DNA of 64,000 nt from Camellia lanceoleosa (Eukaryota > Streptophyta > Magnoliopsida > Ericales > Theaceae). Of this stretch, positions 36,658-48,946 are shown one piece after another. Below the pieces are notes generated by a model that worked only from the letters and a program-made list of their open reading frames with translations, was not told where the DNA came from and ran no database searches. The stretch lies in assembly GCA_025200525.1 (NCBI GenBank), contig CM045762.1, forward strand, positions 83,109,893-83,173,892. The letters are read 5' to 3'. Within the stretch, counting starts at the first letter, position 1. Each line of letters begins with the position of its first letter. The position numbers and the translations under genes are program-made.

Positions 36658-39204
36658 TGAACACGAGTTATAAGTGGCAAGTCTAGTTATCTGCTTCTGC
36701 AAATAAGGGTGAGACTTCTGATTCAGCATTTGCTTTACTTCCATCTGCAATCCAAAGATGCAGCATTTTGCTTCTTAGTGTTTCAGATCTTTTTTCTTAT
36801 CGAAAAATTTTCTATAATAAATGAGTAAAATTTCTTATCCAAAGATGCAGCATTTTATTGCGTAGATATAGTGAAATTTCTCTGACTCTGCACAATAAAA
36901 CTTTACTGTGCAAAATCAGTGAAAAATATACCAAAAAAATTTTAAAAAAAAATAAAATTGAGGATTAATTGCAAGAGTTAGGCTCTTAATTTCAAATTTT
37001 TGACGCAAGAATTTAAATAGAGCGTGACAAATAATTTTTTTCCCCATAAATTCTTGAGCAACTGCAATGTGATGCAACTAACATGGCAATTATAAGAAGT
37101 TCAAGTTGCAACCAAATTCTTCACTGAAGATGTCCACCATTGCATCGGAATTGAAGAAATTAAATTCAGCGAAGTTGCGAAGAAGGGGATGAATACTTTG
37201 AGAGAGAAAGACATAGACTCTTCAATGAGTTTCAAATTTGGAGAAAAGGGATATGGGTTATGCTAGGGATACCAAATTTTCTACCAAACAAACCTCTAGC
37301 ATTTTCCGAGGGATATTGATATCAAATATCTAGAGGAATTTATTGGGTTTGAAGATATTTATGATCATTTATTTCAATATTTTTCCTTGTTCTTCTAGAT
37401 GAATTTATAGCGTTTGAAGATATTTATGATCATTTATATATATCAATATCTTTTCCTTATTCTTCTTAGATTTGAGATCATAACGACTTTAACTAATAAG
37501 CAAACTCTTAATCTCCTAAAATTCTAATAAAAACATACAGTTGGATGTATTCTTAATTTGTTTTTTCTTAAAATAACTTAAATAAATTTAAAATTTAAAT
37601 AAATATATAATATTTTTAATCTTTAATTCCTGATGATTACCTTTCGACTTTTGAGAAGCTATACCTAATACACAATATAAAAGATTTAAGGAGTTTTCTT
37701 AGGTATGCAACCCACAAAAGGTGTAAGTGGGTTGCACACCATGTGCCACTCACACAAAAAAAGTAAGTTGTGTGTGTAAGTAGTAGTAGTAAGTAAGTGT
37801 AAAAATAAATGAAATGTAAAGTTGCAAATTATTATACACACTTACACACAAAAAAAAAAGTAAAATAAAAAAAAAAATGTAAAATAAAAAAACAACAAAA
37901 AATAAGAAAGGTGTAAGAGGCAAAAGATTATACCCAAGATTTAAAACCATTTGTAGTGGGACTCACTTTCATTTCATAGCTATCTACGTAGCGACAAACA
38001 CTCACCCGCGATTCTCTCCCTTTAACATGTGACATCTGCTACTTTTTTATTATCAAAATAACAAATGTAGTAATTTATTAATCCAAATTTGACAAGTTTC
38101 AGATCTAATCTTTCTCTTGTATTACTTCCTAAATGAGATTCGATAGTTTTGTTTAATTTCCTCAACCAAGCAATAACAACACTATTCGATCAACATACTG
38201 ATCAGTCCTGGGGACTTCCCCTTTCTCGAGTTTTACCAGGTGTTTCAAAAAGCTTACAAATTTATAAATAAATAATAAATAATAATTATATAAAAATCTT
38301 ATTTACAAATGCTATGGTAATTTAAATTTTATTTAAGATTTTTTAAACCAATAAGTTTTTTTTAGTAAAACTAAGAGTTTTTTTTTTAAATTTTTAAAAT
38401 TAAGAACATTATCAATTTTGCATAGTAATATTTCAGATAATTATTTTACTAACTGATAAAAAAAAACAAAGCATGAGATTAAAGGTTCTTATCCTTCTAC
38501 TTATTGATTTGGTTCAATTATCTAATAAAACTGAAAAAATTAATAGTTTTTTTTTAAAATTTTAAAAACGAGAACATTATTAGCTTTTTAATTTTTTTTT
38601 ACAATTAAAAATTTAATGGGACTTGAATGTCTAAAAAGTTTTACTTAAAATTTAATAGAATATAAGTTCATAAATTAAAACTTATATGTAAATGACCTTA
38701 AAAAAAATACTATATATCATTTATTTATATTATTTTTTATCATTTGATATCATCAGCTACATAACGATAAATTATTTGTTTTCATTATTTTGTCAATGAT
38801 TATTCAGTCAAGGAATCGTTCGTCAATAACTACATAGACAATGATACCAAATGAGGAAAATTTTATGGTTACGCAATTTTTGAGTGTCAACCATATGCCC
38901 CTAATTAAGACAATTATAATTTTTACAATATTTGGTTATGATATATTATGATGTCATTTTTTTTTCCATTCTTTTTTCGAAAATTAAGTATTCGAGTCAA
39001 TTTATGTGCATTTCAACTAATTCTGAGACTTTAAAATTAACAACCGGGCAAACTTTTGATGGCGCTAAGGTTTGGAATGTTTGACATTTATGGGATTCAA
39101 CCTTACAACCTTTTTGGTGGTTGCCTTTGTGGTGTTAATTATGACCTAGTTATGATTTATTATGGTGTTAGTTATGTGTCATTGTGAAGTTAGTTATAAT
39201 ATTA
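36658..39204. other. AT-rich intergenic DNA
   Basis: No gene is supported. 37700-37945 is bounded by GGTATGCAACCCAC and TTATACCCAAG and has GTAAGT-rich repeats; it could be a MITE, but the ends are weak. Confidence 0.5.
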
Positions 39205-39213
39205 TTTTCGTTA

Positions 39214-40824
39214 GGGCGAATTACAATAATAGTCTCTGTAATTAGGGACTTTCAGTCTCTAACTTTTCAATTGTAATACATTTGACCTTAAATTTTAAAT
39301 CTCATTTCAATTAAGAACAATTGAAGACATTGTTGCTCCATTTCAATAGTAAAGTCGTTCATTTGATAAAATATATACTAGTTTGACAAAAATAAATATC
39401 AAAAAATTATTTTTAAATTTTAAAAAAGGAAAATTTAGCCAAAATCCTTCCATTGGAACTTGTTTAGTGAAAAGAGCAACCTAATTTATTTTACTTTATA
39501 AACTCCCTAAGGAGGATGCGTATAATTGAGCAAGAACATAATAAAATTTCCTTTTTTTTTTTTTTTTGTTTTCTTTCTTAGACAATATTGCCCATGCATA
39601 TATATATATCACAGAACTCTTTTGACGATGAATACTTTTATTTTATTTTATACAAGTTTAAAAATGTTGTGTATGTATATTTTTGGTTGGTTCATCTAGT
39701 ATGTACTCTATTTTCTTTAGCAGTAACATGTTATTGTTTACATCAATTTTCACGGTAACTTTTTTTTTTTTTTTTTTAAGAATTTCATAGTCAACATGGA
39801 TCGTGTTTTATAGATTTTGATGGAAGGATTATAAAAATATTTTTATTAAAAAACCGATATCTAGATTAAAAGTTATATTATTTTAAAATTTAAAATATTA
39901 ATTTGGTAATAATGGTATGTATTAGACTCTTCAAGGAAAATGTTTTGTACTTGTCCTTAATGCATTAAAATTTTATTATGACGGGGTTTTGACCAAATCT
40001 CCCATTTTAAAAATTATTTCTACTTACCAAAGATAAAATTATATAAAAATAATAAATCTTTACATTTTTATTTTTTTAATAAATTAATTTTTAGTATGTG
40101 TTTGAATGATAATCATGTAATGTGTGGTTATTTTTGTTGATATTTTTGGATAGTTATCATGTAACATATAGCTGTATTTGTTGTTAATAGATATTTTTGA
40201 ATGATTATTATGTAATTGATGGTTATTAGGTTTTTAATGTATATTCGATATGTTTAATATATAAAATATTTTTAGTTTTAAATTTTTTTTTTGATTTAAT
40301 GGATTGGTTTAATAATGACATCAATGCGTTTAATATATGAAATATTTTTAGTTTTGATTTTTTGATTTAGTGGATTAGTTCAATAATAACATGAAAGTTG
40401 TCACCATATTTAATTTTTGAAAATATAAAAACTAATTTAACGAAAATAAATATCAAAAAAATTATTTCTACCCTCCCAAAAGATAAAATTATATAAAAAC
40501 GATATGTTGTTAATTTTTTTTTCACCAATTTAATTTTTAGTTTTTTAAAAAAAAAATTGAAAATAGATTCTGAAAGTTAAACCAAACAAAACTTTAAAAC
40601 CAAAAAAGTTTCAACATTATTCATTAAAAGAAAGGTCATTATATTTCAAACAAATAGAAGTTAACCAATACAAAATAAATTGTATAATGACTTTGCCAAA
40701 TGGAGTAACAATGTCTTCAATTGTCGTTACTTGAAATGAAATTCAAAATTCAGAATCAATTGAAAGGTCAGGGACCAAAGTAACACAAGTTCTAAACTAT
40801 AGGGACTATTAGTATAATTTACCC
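39214..40824. mobile_element. Mutator-like foldback element
   Basis: A 1611-bp element with inverted termini. The left GGGCGAATTACAATAATAGT and right-end complement GGGTAAATTATACTAATAGT extend into longer matching arms (shared CAATTGAAGACATTGTT and TACTCCATTT-type blocks). The 9-bp flanks TTTTCGTTA and TTCTTGTTA match at 7 of 9 positions, as expected for an aged Mutator-like duplication. The interior is AT-rich and noncoding. Confidence 0.72.
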
Positions 40825-40929
40825 TTCTTGTTATAATTCAAGAAGTCTTTAGTTATACTTTTTATGGTTTTAGTTCTGACTTCTTTTTTTTTTTTTTTAG
40901 TTATAATTAAAAAAAGATCTAACTATAAT

Positions 40930-41130
40930 CAGTGGTGGACGTGGAAATCTCATTAAGAGGGTCCAAACTCTATACATTTAGTTTTTTATATTTTTACTGA
41001 AATTTCATATGTTTATTGTATTAAAATATTCACTTTATAAGTATGAAAATTGAACAATATCATTAAATTTACACATAAAATTTTCAATCAATATCTAGTA
41101 GTCATTAACAAAACAAAAGTATTAAAATTG
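40930..41130 (+). mobile_element. hAT (Tip100-like) terminal fragment
   Basis: Begins CAGTGGTGGACGTGGAAATC and continues with CATTAAGAGGGTCCAAAC, resembling common plant Tip100-type hAT ends (CAGTGGCGGA...). The other end was not found, so the right boundary is approximate. Confidence 0.4.
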
Positions 41131-41330
41131 GATTATAAAGTACTTTTTACTCATGTACCATATGAATCTATTTATTTTATTTAAGTACACAATTTGTACA
41201 AAAAATGTCCCCATAAGAAAAGAAAATTTTCAAAATGAAAATATAAAGTATTGTGCAAGAAAGCTTATAACATCCTATAACCCAACAACAGAGATGGTTC
41301 CCTGACCCAAGCCTATTTCCTAAGCTTCCA

Positions 41331-41684
41331 ATGTCCATTTACTCAGCCTTGAATCCTTCATATTCCCAGATAGTGCGGGTCATTCCCTTGATTTGGATAG
41401 CTGCTGGTTTATTGGCTATGTTTACAGCAGAAGTTTTTCTCCACTGCATGGAAGTCAAGGAGAAGCATAAAAAGATTTTTCATTGTAAGTCACTTGGGAA
41501 AAATTTGGAGCATAGGAAAAACCTCTGCTGCATTTTGCCTTTGTCACGATCAATCAATGATCTTTCGTCTTAATTCTCTGTTGCAGGTTACAACCATATC
41601 AAAGTGGTCAGTGGATCACCCACATGCACTTGCTTAGGGCTTTATTTTTCCAGTCAAAAAGTCTTATTCAAATTCCAAAACTAA
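41331..41684 (+). other. Unrecognised two-exon coding-like fragment
   Basis: A possible frame from ATG 41331 to a donor at 41485 (CATT|GTAAGTC), rejoining after TTGCAG at 41587 and stopping at 41684, about 84 residues. The first part has a hydrophobic helix (PLIWIAAGLLAMFTAEVF) followed by a Lys-rich tail. I do not recognise it. It could be a captured or decayed exon of a membrane protein gene, or chance. Adjacent hAT and CACTA ends make gene capture plausible. Confidence 0.25.
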
Positions 41685-42142
41685 AGCCATAGATGTGTAA
41701 GTATCGATGCACCTTCCCTATTAACTTCCTCCCAACCCTAACTTCATCAAATTAACCTTAGAAACCCTAGCTTCATCAAATTAACAGCTTTCAAAACTCA
41801 ACATTATACAAAATTAAAAAACCAAAATCAAAACCCTAGAAACTTTTGTATTCTATACAAAACACTTGAAAAGCATCCACACAAAATCAATTTACAAAAC
41901 CTAAAGAAACAGAACAAGAGCACTCCAGATTTATAGATTACAATAAAATAAACGTCAATCAACCAAAATATTAATTAAAATTACACTCTTAACAGTGATC
42001 AAAATGATAAAAATCGAACAAATTCGAATGAATCAACAAGAACTCACTTCACGCACAGATAATCGATGTGATCTTGAAAGCATCTTTGATGACATCGAAA
42101 ATACACAATAACAGAGATTGGGAACATAGCTCTGTACGTTAT

Positions 42143-42144
<2 letters not shown>

Positions 42145-42176
<32 letters not shown>
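42145..42176 (+). repeat. (GA)n microsatellite
   Basis: About 16 GA units. Confidence 0.95.
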
Positions 42177-42180
<4 letters not shown>

Positions 42181-42399
42181 CTGCACTTTCCCCTTCAATG
42201 ACCATCCGTGGCATGATGATAGCCTCGGAGGATGGCGGATTGGGGCAACACTGGTTGGAGGATGGCGGAGTAAGGCAACTCCAATGGCAGGAAGAGAAAT
42301 AGCGTAAGAATGAAATATAGGGAGTTAGGGCTTGTATTATTTGTGATGGTGCAAAAACATAAAACTAAGTCGTTTTAACCTCTCTTTTTTTTTTTTTGG

Positions 42400-42694
42400 C
42401 ATGGTTTATATTTGTCACAATTGATGGACCCTTTTGTGATGGGTAATTTGTTTCCGTCACTAATGATAATGCCTTTTTGCTAATTTATCAGCGACATCCA
42501 CTTTCTATCTCAACAAATAATATTAGTGATGAATTATCTTATCTGTCTCAAATGTATAGCTTTTGTGGCGGAAATTAATCTGTCGCAAAAAATTTCGCAA
42601 TGGTTTCATTAGTCGTTGCAAAAGCTTGCTTTTTGCAACGATTTTTAAACCGTCACAAAAAGTTCCGTTTCTAAAGTCCCATTTTCTAGTAGTG
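42400..42694. mobile_element. CACTA-like right terminus
   Basis: Ends in ATTTTCTAGTAGTG at 42694, the complement of the common CACTACTAGAAAAT CACTA end. Subterminal TGTGAYGG, GTCACAAA and TGCAACGA-type motifs in both orientations precede it. The left end is absent from the nearby sequence, so it is probably a truncated copy. The coding-like fragment at 41331 could be its cargo. Confidence 0.6.
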
Positions 42695-43720
42695 ATGGTT
42701 TCAAATAACAACGCATGAATATATATATATATATAAGAGTGCTGTTGTTAGTATCTCATTAATTATTTTAAATTTTTATTTTTTAATTATTTTATTACAA
42801 TAATAATCTTAAATGAAATTATTGAAAATAATATCAATAATTTTGGAACATCCCATCTCACAATTAAGTCTATACACCCACTACATCATGAGTTAGGGTT
42901 TATGAGAGCACTTACCTCCATCACTATTCATCCATCTTCTCCAAATCCCATCTTCAAAGCCTACTCACCTTCAAACCTTGAAAACTCTTTGGCGGCAATA
43001 TTTCGGCGGTAACAGTGACAATCATTTGATTGCTTACACTTCTTCGGCAATAACAATGAGTAGAAGTTTTTCCAGCAACTACAACTTCATAAGAGGAGAG
43101 GAGTACAACAATAAAATTTTAGAGGAGGTTCATAACTTTGATGGTGTTCTTAACTTAGAGGAGTTTGGCCTTGTAAGGGTCAGCTTCTTAAAAAAAATAG
43201 CAAAAATAATATAAAATGTTCATCATTTTTTCGGGATTGACTCCCGAATATATGATTGAAACTCGGAAACACATGCCCAAATATTGTTCATTTGTTCGGG
43301 AACAAATTACCGAACATTTCTTATTTATTCGGGAACAGATAACCGAAACTCATGGAGAATGAATTTTGAATCAAAAAAAAAAAACTTTATATTTATTTTC
43401 TTAAGTCATGAACAAGTATGTGGAGATAAAGTAGTAATCACCTTCGTGAGTTTTGTTAGGACTTTTGGGAGAGACTTTTTGGGGTGTGGGGATGTACCTT
43501 TCAATTGAATGGGTGGAATATTTTTACAAAGATAATTTTGATATTATTTGGAGAAGAGAAGAAATTTCAAAGATTTAGAGAGGAACTAAAAAAAATGAAA
43601 AATTCAAAATAATTGATAAAATACTAATAACAGTACTCTATGTATAAATAGGTCATGCCAATGCCTATATTATAGACAAATTATGACATTCATAATATTA
43701 ATTATTACGAATGTTATAGT
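42695..43720. other. Intergenic DNA
   Basis: No gene is supported. Repeated TCGGGAACA/TCCCGAAT words occur at 43230-43345. Confidence 0.4.
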
Positions 43721-43860
43721 CAGAGGCGAACAAAGTGGTGGCAAGGGGGCACCGCCCGTACAAACAATTTCAAAAACTTAGTGAATATCATGTATTTATC
43801 CTGTAGTTTATAATTTTTGAAAATTTGGCTCCTGCAAGGTTTTTTTTTTTTTTTTCCCCA
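43721..43860 (+). mobile_element. hAT-like left end fragment
   Basis: CAGAGGCGAACAAAGTGG, then GGCAAGGGGGCACCGCCC, resembles plant Tip100 hAT 5' ends. The partner end was not found. Confidence 0.35.
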
Positions 43861-43984
43861 AAGTCTCAAATTGCTTATAAGATGTAAATTATTATCCAAA
43901 TTTGATGTTTGTTAAAAATTGTTGTGTTGGTGAAACTAACCAATTATTAAATCAAACTGGTTACATCTTATTATAGGACTAAGG

Positions 43985-44352
43985 GATGCTGTTGTGACTA
44001 AGTCACAACATCTATCTGTGGTGCCTCGGTAGAGACTTTTTTTTGAGCATTTTTTAATAATCCGAACCGTTCATATTATAGGGTTCGCTGAATAGATCAT
44101 CCATGCAAAAAATCAAACTGATTGGAACTCTATAGCTCTATAATAAGAAAACATTTGTTTTTTAAAAAATAAATAGTTAACATAATTTTAATAATTTTTG
44201 TAAAACAATTTGAATATAATCACGGGGTTGTAGATTTTTGATTAATTTAATTTTTTGTATGAATGATATACTTCACAAACCTTACAATATGCACGGTTTG
44301 GATTATTGAAAAGACTCAGAAAACCCCCCACCAGGAGCACCACAGATTCCTA
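43985..44352. repeat. Imperfect inverted repeat, MITE-like
   Basis: The left arm (TCTGTGGTGCCTC, TTTTTAATAATCCGAACCG) mirrors the right arm (CGGTTTGGATTATTGAAAAG, GGAGCACCACAGA). The whole stretch of about 370 bp could fold into a hairpin. No clear target duplication. Confidence 0.5.
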
Positions 44353-44530
44353 CTATGACTTTAGTAACTGCAAGATCCCAAAATCTCTTATTATGATGTT
44401 TGATTATATTTTCAAGTGGTATTAGTTACAATTCATTATGATTTTTTATTATCGCTAAAGTAGTCTTCAATTACGGCTCGAATTGATGTTAGTTATGACC
44501 TTACATGTTGTAACATGCTCGAGAGATACC

Positions 44531-46791
44531 TGCGCACGTTAAACAGTTTAGACCCTCGATTTCTTTGATCTAGTCTCATGAGTGCAATGTGAAACATAAA
44601 TGAAAGTTCAAATCTAGCAACTTTTATAGAAAATCTATTTTATTGCAAAACATTTACTAGAAATGGACTGCATCACCAGATCTTAGAGTCGCCACCTAAT
44701 ATTTTGGAAAACTAGAAAATCCATGACTTGTGCCAAGGCCACTGTTCATCATAACCAAAGACATCTCGGTTCGGAACCTTATGTATGAAAGGGGACAATC
44801 ATTAATTGAGCACCTCTGCTCACCCGATCAAAAAATCAGCCTCTACTAAATCATAATATGAGTTTTATTTACTTTATATGTTCATGTTCCGATTAGTTAA
44901 TAAATCCTAAAAATTAATATGTGAAGCAAACAAACAAGTATAGACTATGTCATTCATTTTGGAACAACTTGATTTCATGTATTTTCAAAGGGTTTTGAAG
45001 ATGTACAACTCAAAAAAATTGAGTTTACAAACATGAAAATCAATATCATTCCAAATTAAGCAATACAACGTCCATCCACTGACATTCATATATCAAATAA
45101 GCAAATAGCCTCAACGTAGAATGCTAAACATAGTAATGAAAATACACACAAGTGGGATGCTAAAACATAAAAACTTACATATTTACCAACATCCCACGAA
45201 CAGCTACAAAACAAAGTTAGTAAAACATGCATGATCTTATATATAAAATCCTAATGCAATTTAGTCATGTGATGCAACTAAAGATTCGACTTTTAATATA
45301 TGACATGCGAATCATCTCAAGAATATGAGGTAGCGCACATAATCACAAAATAATTGATTAAATCCATAAATGCAAATTTAGTCAAATCAAGATCCATGAA
45401 ACATGGGTGCAAGGCATGGATATGATGAAAAATAAAATATAATGTTTATGTACACATAAAGAAAGCAAGTAAAAGAATGGGATAGAAAGAAGTGGGGTAG
45501 AGAATTATTATAACACTTGAATAATTACATATTCGAATAAGGGAGGAGAGGAAGAAAATATTATAAAAAAATAAAAATCTCACAAAACTCTCAAATGAAA
45601 AGAAAACAAAAGATGTAGGTCTCGAGGATCGTCGGAAACCATTATGCTCAATGCTGGAAAACTACTCTGTTCTGTCTAGAAAAAGTTAGCCAGCCGGCCA
45701 ATTAGGCCTAGTAAAACTTGTTTTGTTGCAACACCGAGAAAAGAGAAAACGAGGAATATGTATATGGCTTAACTAACCACTTCTAGTTAGATGATAACAT
45801 AAATAATATGAAATCAAAGTAAGAAAAGAAATATAAGATAGAAAATACAAAAAAATGAAAGAAATTGAAAATTCACCTTCCAAAGAAATAATGAACTTTT
45901 TGATTTCCAAACATCCTTTTGATCACCCTCAAAGTTGTGAAATATGTTCTCAATCCTCAATTCAAAATCTTGGAATTTGAGCTAGAATGGTGTCTTTAGA
46001 CAAGTATGTTTATAGGAAATGATCACTCTTTAAGTTTCTTGAACTTGGTAAGGATTACTCTATTTAATCAAAGCTTTAGGACTTGGTTTCAATGAATTTC
46101 TTGAGTGGTATTTTGCAATGGAATATGAGATATATGAAGGCTAAGACAACTTTACTATTTTGGCAAGACAACTCTCTCTTTTTCATAGTTTTCTCTTTCT
46201 TCTCAAACACTAATCTTCTCTTGTCAAACTCATCATTCTCTCTACACTTCTTCTCTCAAATTCATCTCCTTAAATTCAACACTTGAACTCTCCTTATACA
46301 GGCAATACAAGTTGAGGGATGGTGGAAGACAAAGTGGAAGCTTAATGGAGCATTTAGAGAAGATAATGGAGCAAATGGAGCACAAATAGAGCTAATGGAA
46401 GAAAAAAATGAAGCATTACCTTCAAGAGATCAAGCACTAGACAATGGAGGCTGAGTATACATGCATTCAATACATGAATGGGACAACAAATGGGGTTATG
46501 AAATGCCCCACCCAAACCAACAAAAATCTGGTAAAAACTGTCACTAGTTGGTCGACTAGATGGTCGACCAGTTGGTGAAAAATTTGCCACTTTACTTCGG
46601 TTCAGTCCAACTGTGCTCCAGCGCCCAAAGGGTCTTCTATACTTGGCCAAAACAGGTTTAGGGTTAGGAAGAAAGCTCAAATTCCATCTTTTTTATTGAA
46701 GATTTTGTGAAAAACATATTCTTATTTTCATTATCGGATAATCAAAAGAAAGTGTACAAATCGTAGGGTCAGTCAAAATGGGGTGTCTTCA
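44531..46791 (-). mobile_element. 3' LTR of a minus-strand nonautonomous LTR element
   Basis: Begins on the minus strand at 46791 with TGAAGACACCCCATTTTGAC and ends near 44531 with ...GTGCGCA. A polypurine tract lies directly upstream (46792-46806). A TATA-like TGTATAAGGA is at 46291-46300 and palindromic GGTCGACC-type words lie in U3 near 46555. The 3' block with TGGCGACTCTA (44684-44694) is about 87 percent identical by eye to 63267-63520. It is related to, but distinct from, the TGTAGACACCCC family. The exact 3' end is uncertain (44506 is the alternative). Confidence 0.7.
46291..46300 (-). promoter_or_regulatory. TATA-like box of the 44.5-kb LTR
   Basis: Minus-strand TGTATAAGGA followed by a GA-rich leader. 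Confidence 0.4.
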
Positions 46792-46806
46792 ATTGCCCCT
46801 CTTTGA
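46792..46806 (-). other. Polypurine tract
   Basis: Minus-strand GTCAAAGAGGGGCAA directly precedes the LTR 5' end, the expected plus-strand primer site. Upstream GAAGGTTGCC/TACGTATCCC-type sequence (46922-46950) is a block I remember before the tract in Tat-like plant elements. Confidence 0.65.
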
Positions 46807-47182
46807 CAGTGCTTAAAGTCATTTCATGACTTGAGTGAATGTCAAAGCTCGAAGATGACCCTTTTGACAAGACCATAAGACTTGGGCAAACAAAGAAGAT
46901 ATTGATGCAGTTGATTGAACTCGAAGGTTGCCTACGTATCCCTTTGCAAGGAATCAAACCATACCAATGTAGTTCAGGGATAAGAAACAAATGATATGCT
47001 AATGCAATTTGAAAGTTGGATTTACACGCTTCACGAAACCATTTTTGTTTTCTTTTGAAAATTCATGATTATGAAATGTCATGCAACATGTAATATGTGA
47101 GGCAAGCCTCATACAAATGATATGAAGCATAACAAGGCATACAATCCAAATACACTCACATGAGAGGAGAAAATAGGGTTTT

Positions 47183-47663
47183 AATCAACAAGCAAGACCC
47201 AAACCGTACCTTAATACGAACTAGGAGATTGATTTTAACCGAGTAACGAAGAAATGGGTCTTAACCAACAAGCGAGATTTAGACCGTACATCAATACGAA
47301 ATAGGGGATTGGTTTCAACCAGATAAAGGAGAAATGAGTCTTAACCAACAAGCCAGACCTAGACTGTACCTCAATACGAAATAGGGGTTTGGTTTCAACT
47401 GGGTAAAGGAGAAATGAGTCATAACCAACAAGCGAGACCTAGACCGCACCTCAAGATGAAATAAGGGATGGGTTTTAACTGGGTAAAGGAAAAAAAAGTC
47501 TTAACCAACAAGAGAAACCCAGATTGTACCTCAATACAAAATAGGGGATGGGTTTCAACGGGGTAACGGAGAAAAATGGTCTTATCCAACAAGCGAGACC
47601 TAGACCGCACCTCAATACGAAATAAGGGATGTGTTTTAACTGGGTAAAGGAGAAAAGTTGTAA
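47183..47663. repeat. 80-bp tandem repeat array
   Basis: Six imperfect copies of about 80 bp, each starting near AACCAACAAGCGAGACC and containing TCAATACGAAATAGGGGAT and GGGTAAAGGAGAAA. Copies start at 47183, 47263, 47343, 47423, 47503 and about 47584. It lies in the 3' noncoding region of the minus-strand LTR element. Confidence 0.9.
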
Positions 47664-48031
47664 CCAAATGTTTGGAAATTTGTAAGGAAGTGATGTAAAT
47701 AAATTATAGCCAAGTGATACAACAGTGTGACAGTTGTAGCCATACATGATAGATGTAATAGATAGTGCAAGTATGACAATGAATGCAAAAATATGAAGGG
47801 TGCAATGTGAGACATATAATATGTAACATGATATGATGGATGCACAACAGATGAATACACAAAAAAATGATTTTTTTTCTCTTTTGTTTTTCTTCTTTTT
47901 TTGTTTTTGCTTTTTTGACTCTGATTTGATTTCCCCCCCCCCCCCCCGCTCCCCTTCATTGTTGGTGGCCTTTTTTCTTTTTCTTTTTTTTCATTTTTGA
48001 AAATTTCTTTTTTTGGTTTTGAAATTTTTTA
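47664..48031 (-). other. Internal noncoding part of the LTR element
   Basis: Low-complexity pyrimidine-rich DNA with a C-run near 47933-47948. It ends where the foldback element begins. Confidence 0.45.
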
Positions 48032-48946
48032 GGATTAATTACAAAAAAATAAAAAAATTCAAGGTTTTGCGTGTTTTTCAATTTAAGCCCCATAATTTCA
48101 ATTTCGACAAATTAAACCCTAGAGTTTCATCTGTGTCTCAATTTGGTCCTTCTGTCCATCTCTGTTAGGGGTAGGTATGGATCGGTTGTGGCCACGAAAC
48201 CTCTAATCCGCCATCCGTCTGCCAAATTGGTGAATTGGAAAAAATCAATCCGCATCCAACTGCCAATCTGGCAGATGTGGATTTGGCGGATTTGTAGATT
48301 GATAGATGGATATGAATAGGTTTGGCGGTTTGAAAGTTTACAAATTTTCAATGTAGAAAAATAAATAAATAAACCCCTAGGCAATGCAATATTTATTCAT
48401 TCACATCTATGAAACAACTTGGACAATGCAACTTGGGCAATGCAAAATTCATTGCAATGGGCATAATTCAAAATATTTATTCATTCACATCTATGAAACA
48501 ACTTGGGCAGTGCAACTTGGATTGCAATGGGCATAATTCAATATTGGTTCCAATGGGCATAATTCAATATCACCCAAAACATTGTGCATCCAATGTGCAT
48601 AAATCATCTAACTTACACATAAAACATAAGGAAAACATTGTGCATCCAAGTGACAGTCATCCAAGAGTTCCAAAGATAAAAAAGTTACAGTCATCCAACA
48701 AATATTGTGCATCCAAAAGAAATAAGTTATAGTCATCCAACAAACACTGTGCATCCAAAAAGAAGCAAAAAACCCATTCATTTCCTTTCACCAAACCATG
48801 AGCCATGTAAACTTGCATAACAAAAAAATGAAATTATTTAATAAATAAAACACTAAAAAAGTCTTAAACTTAAAACAAATAAACATATGTTAACAACATT
48901 TAACCAAGGGGAAGTATTTTACCAATGATATTAAACTTCAATAAAA

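Noticed and set aside
44506..44530. Alternative 3' end of the 44.5-kb LTR at TGTTGTAAC
   Set aside because: An end at 44531 fits better with the 63-kb copy, where a TGG-starting primer-site candidate directly follows. The alternative is not excluded.
47183..47663. CRISPR-like repeat array
   Set aside because: Contiguous 80-bp tandem units without spacers, in plant nuclear DNA with no cas genes.
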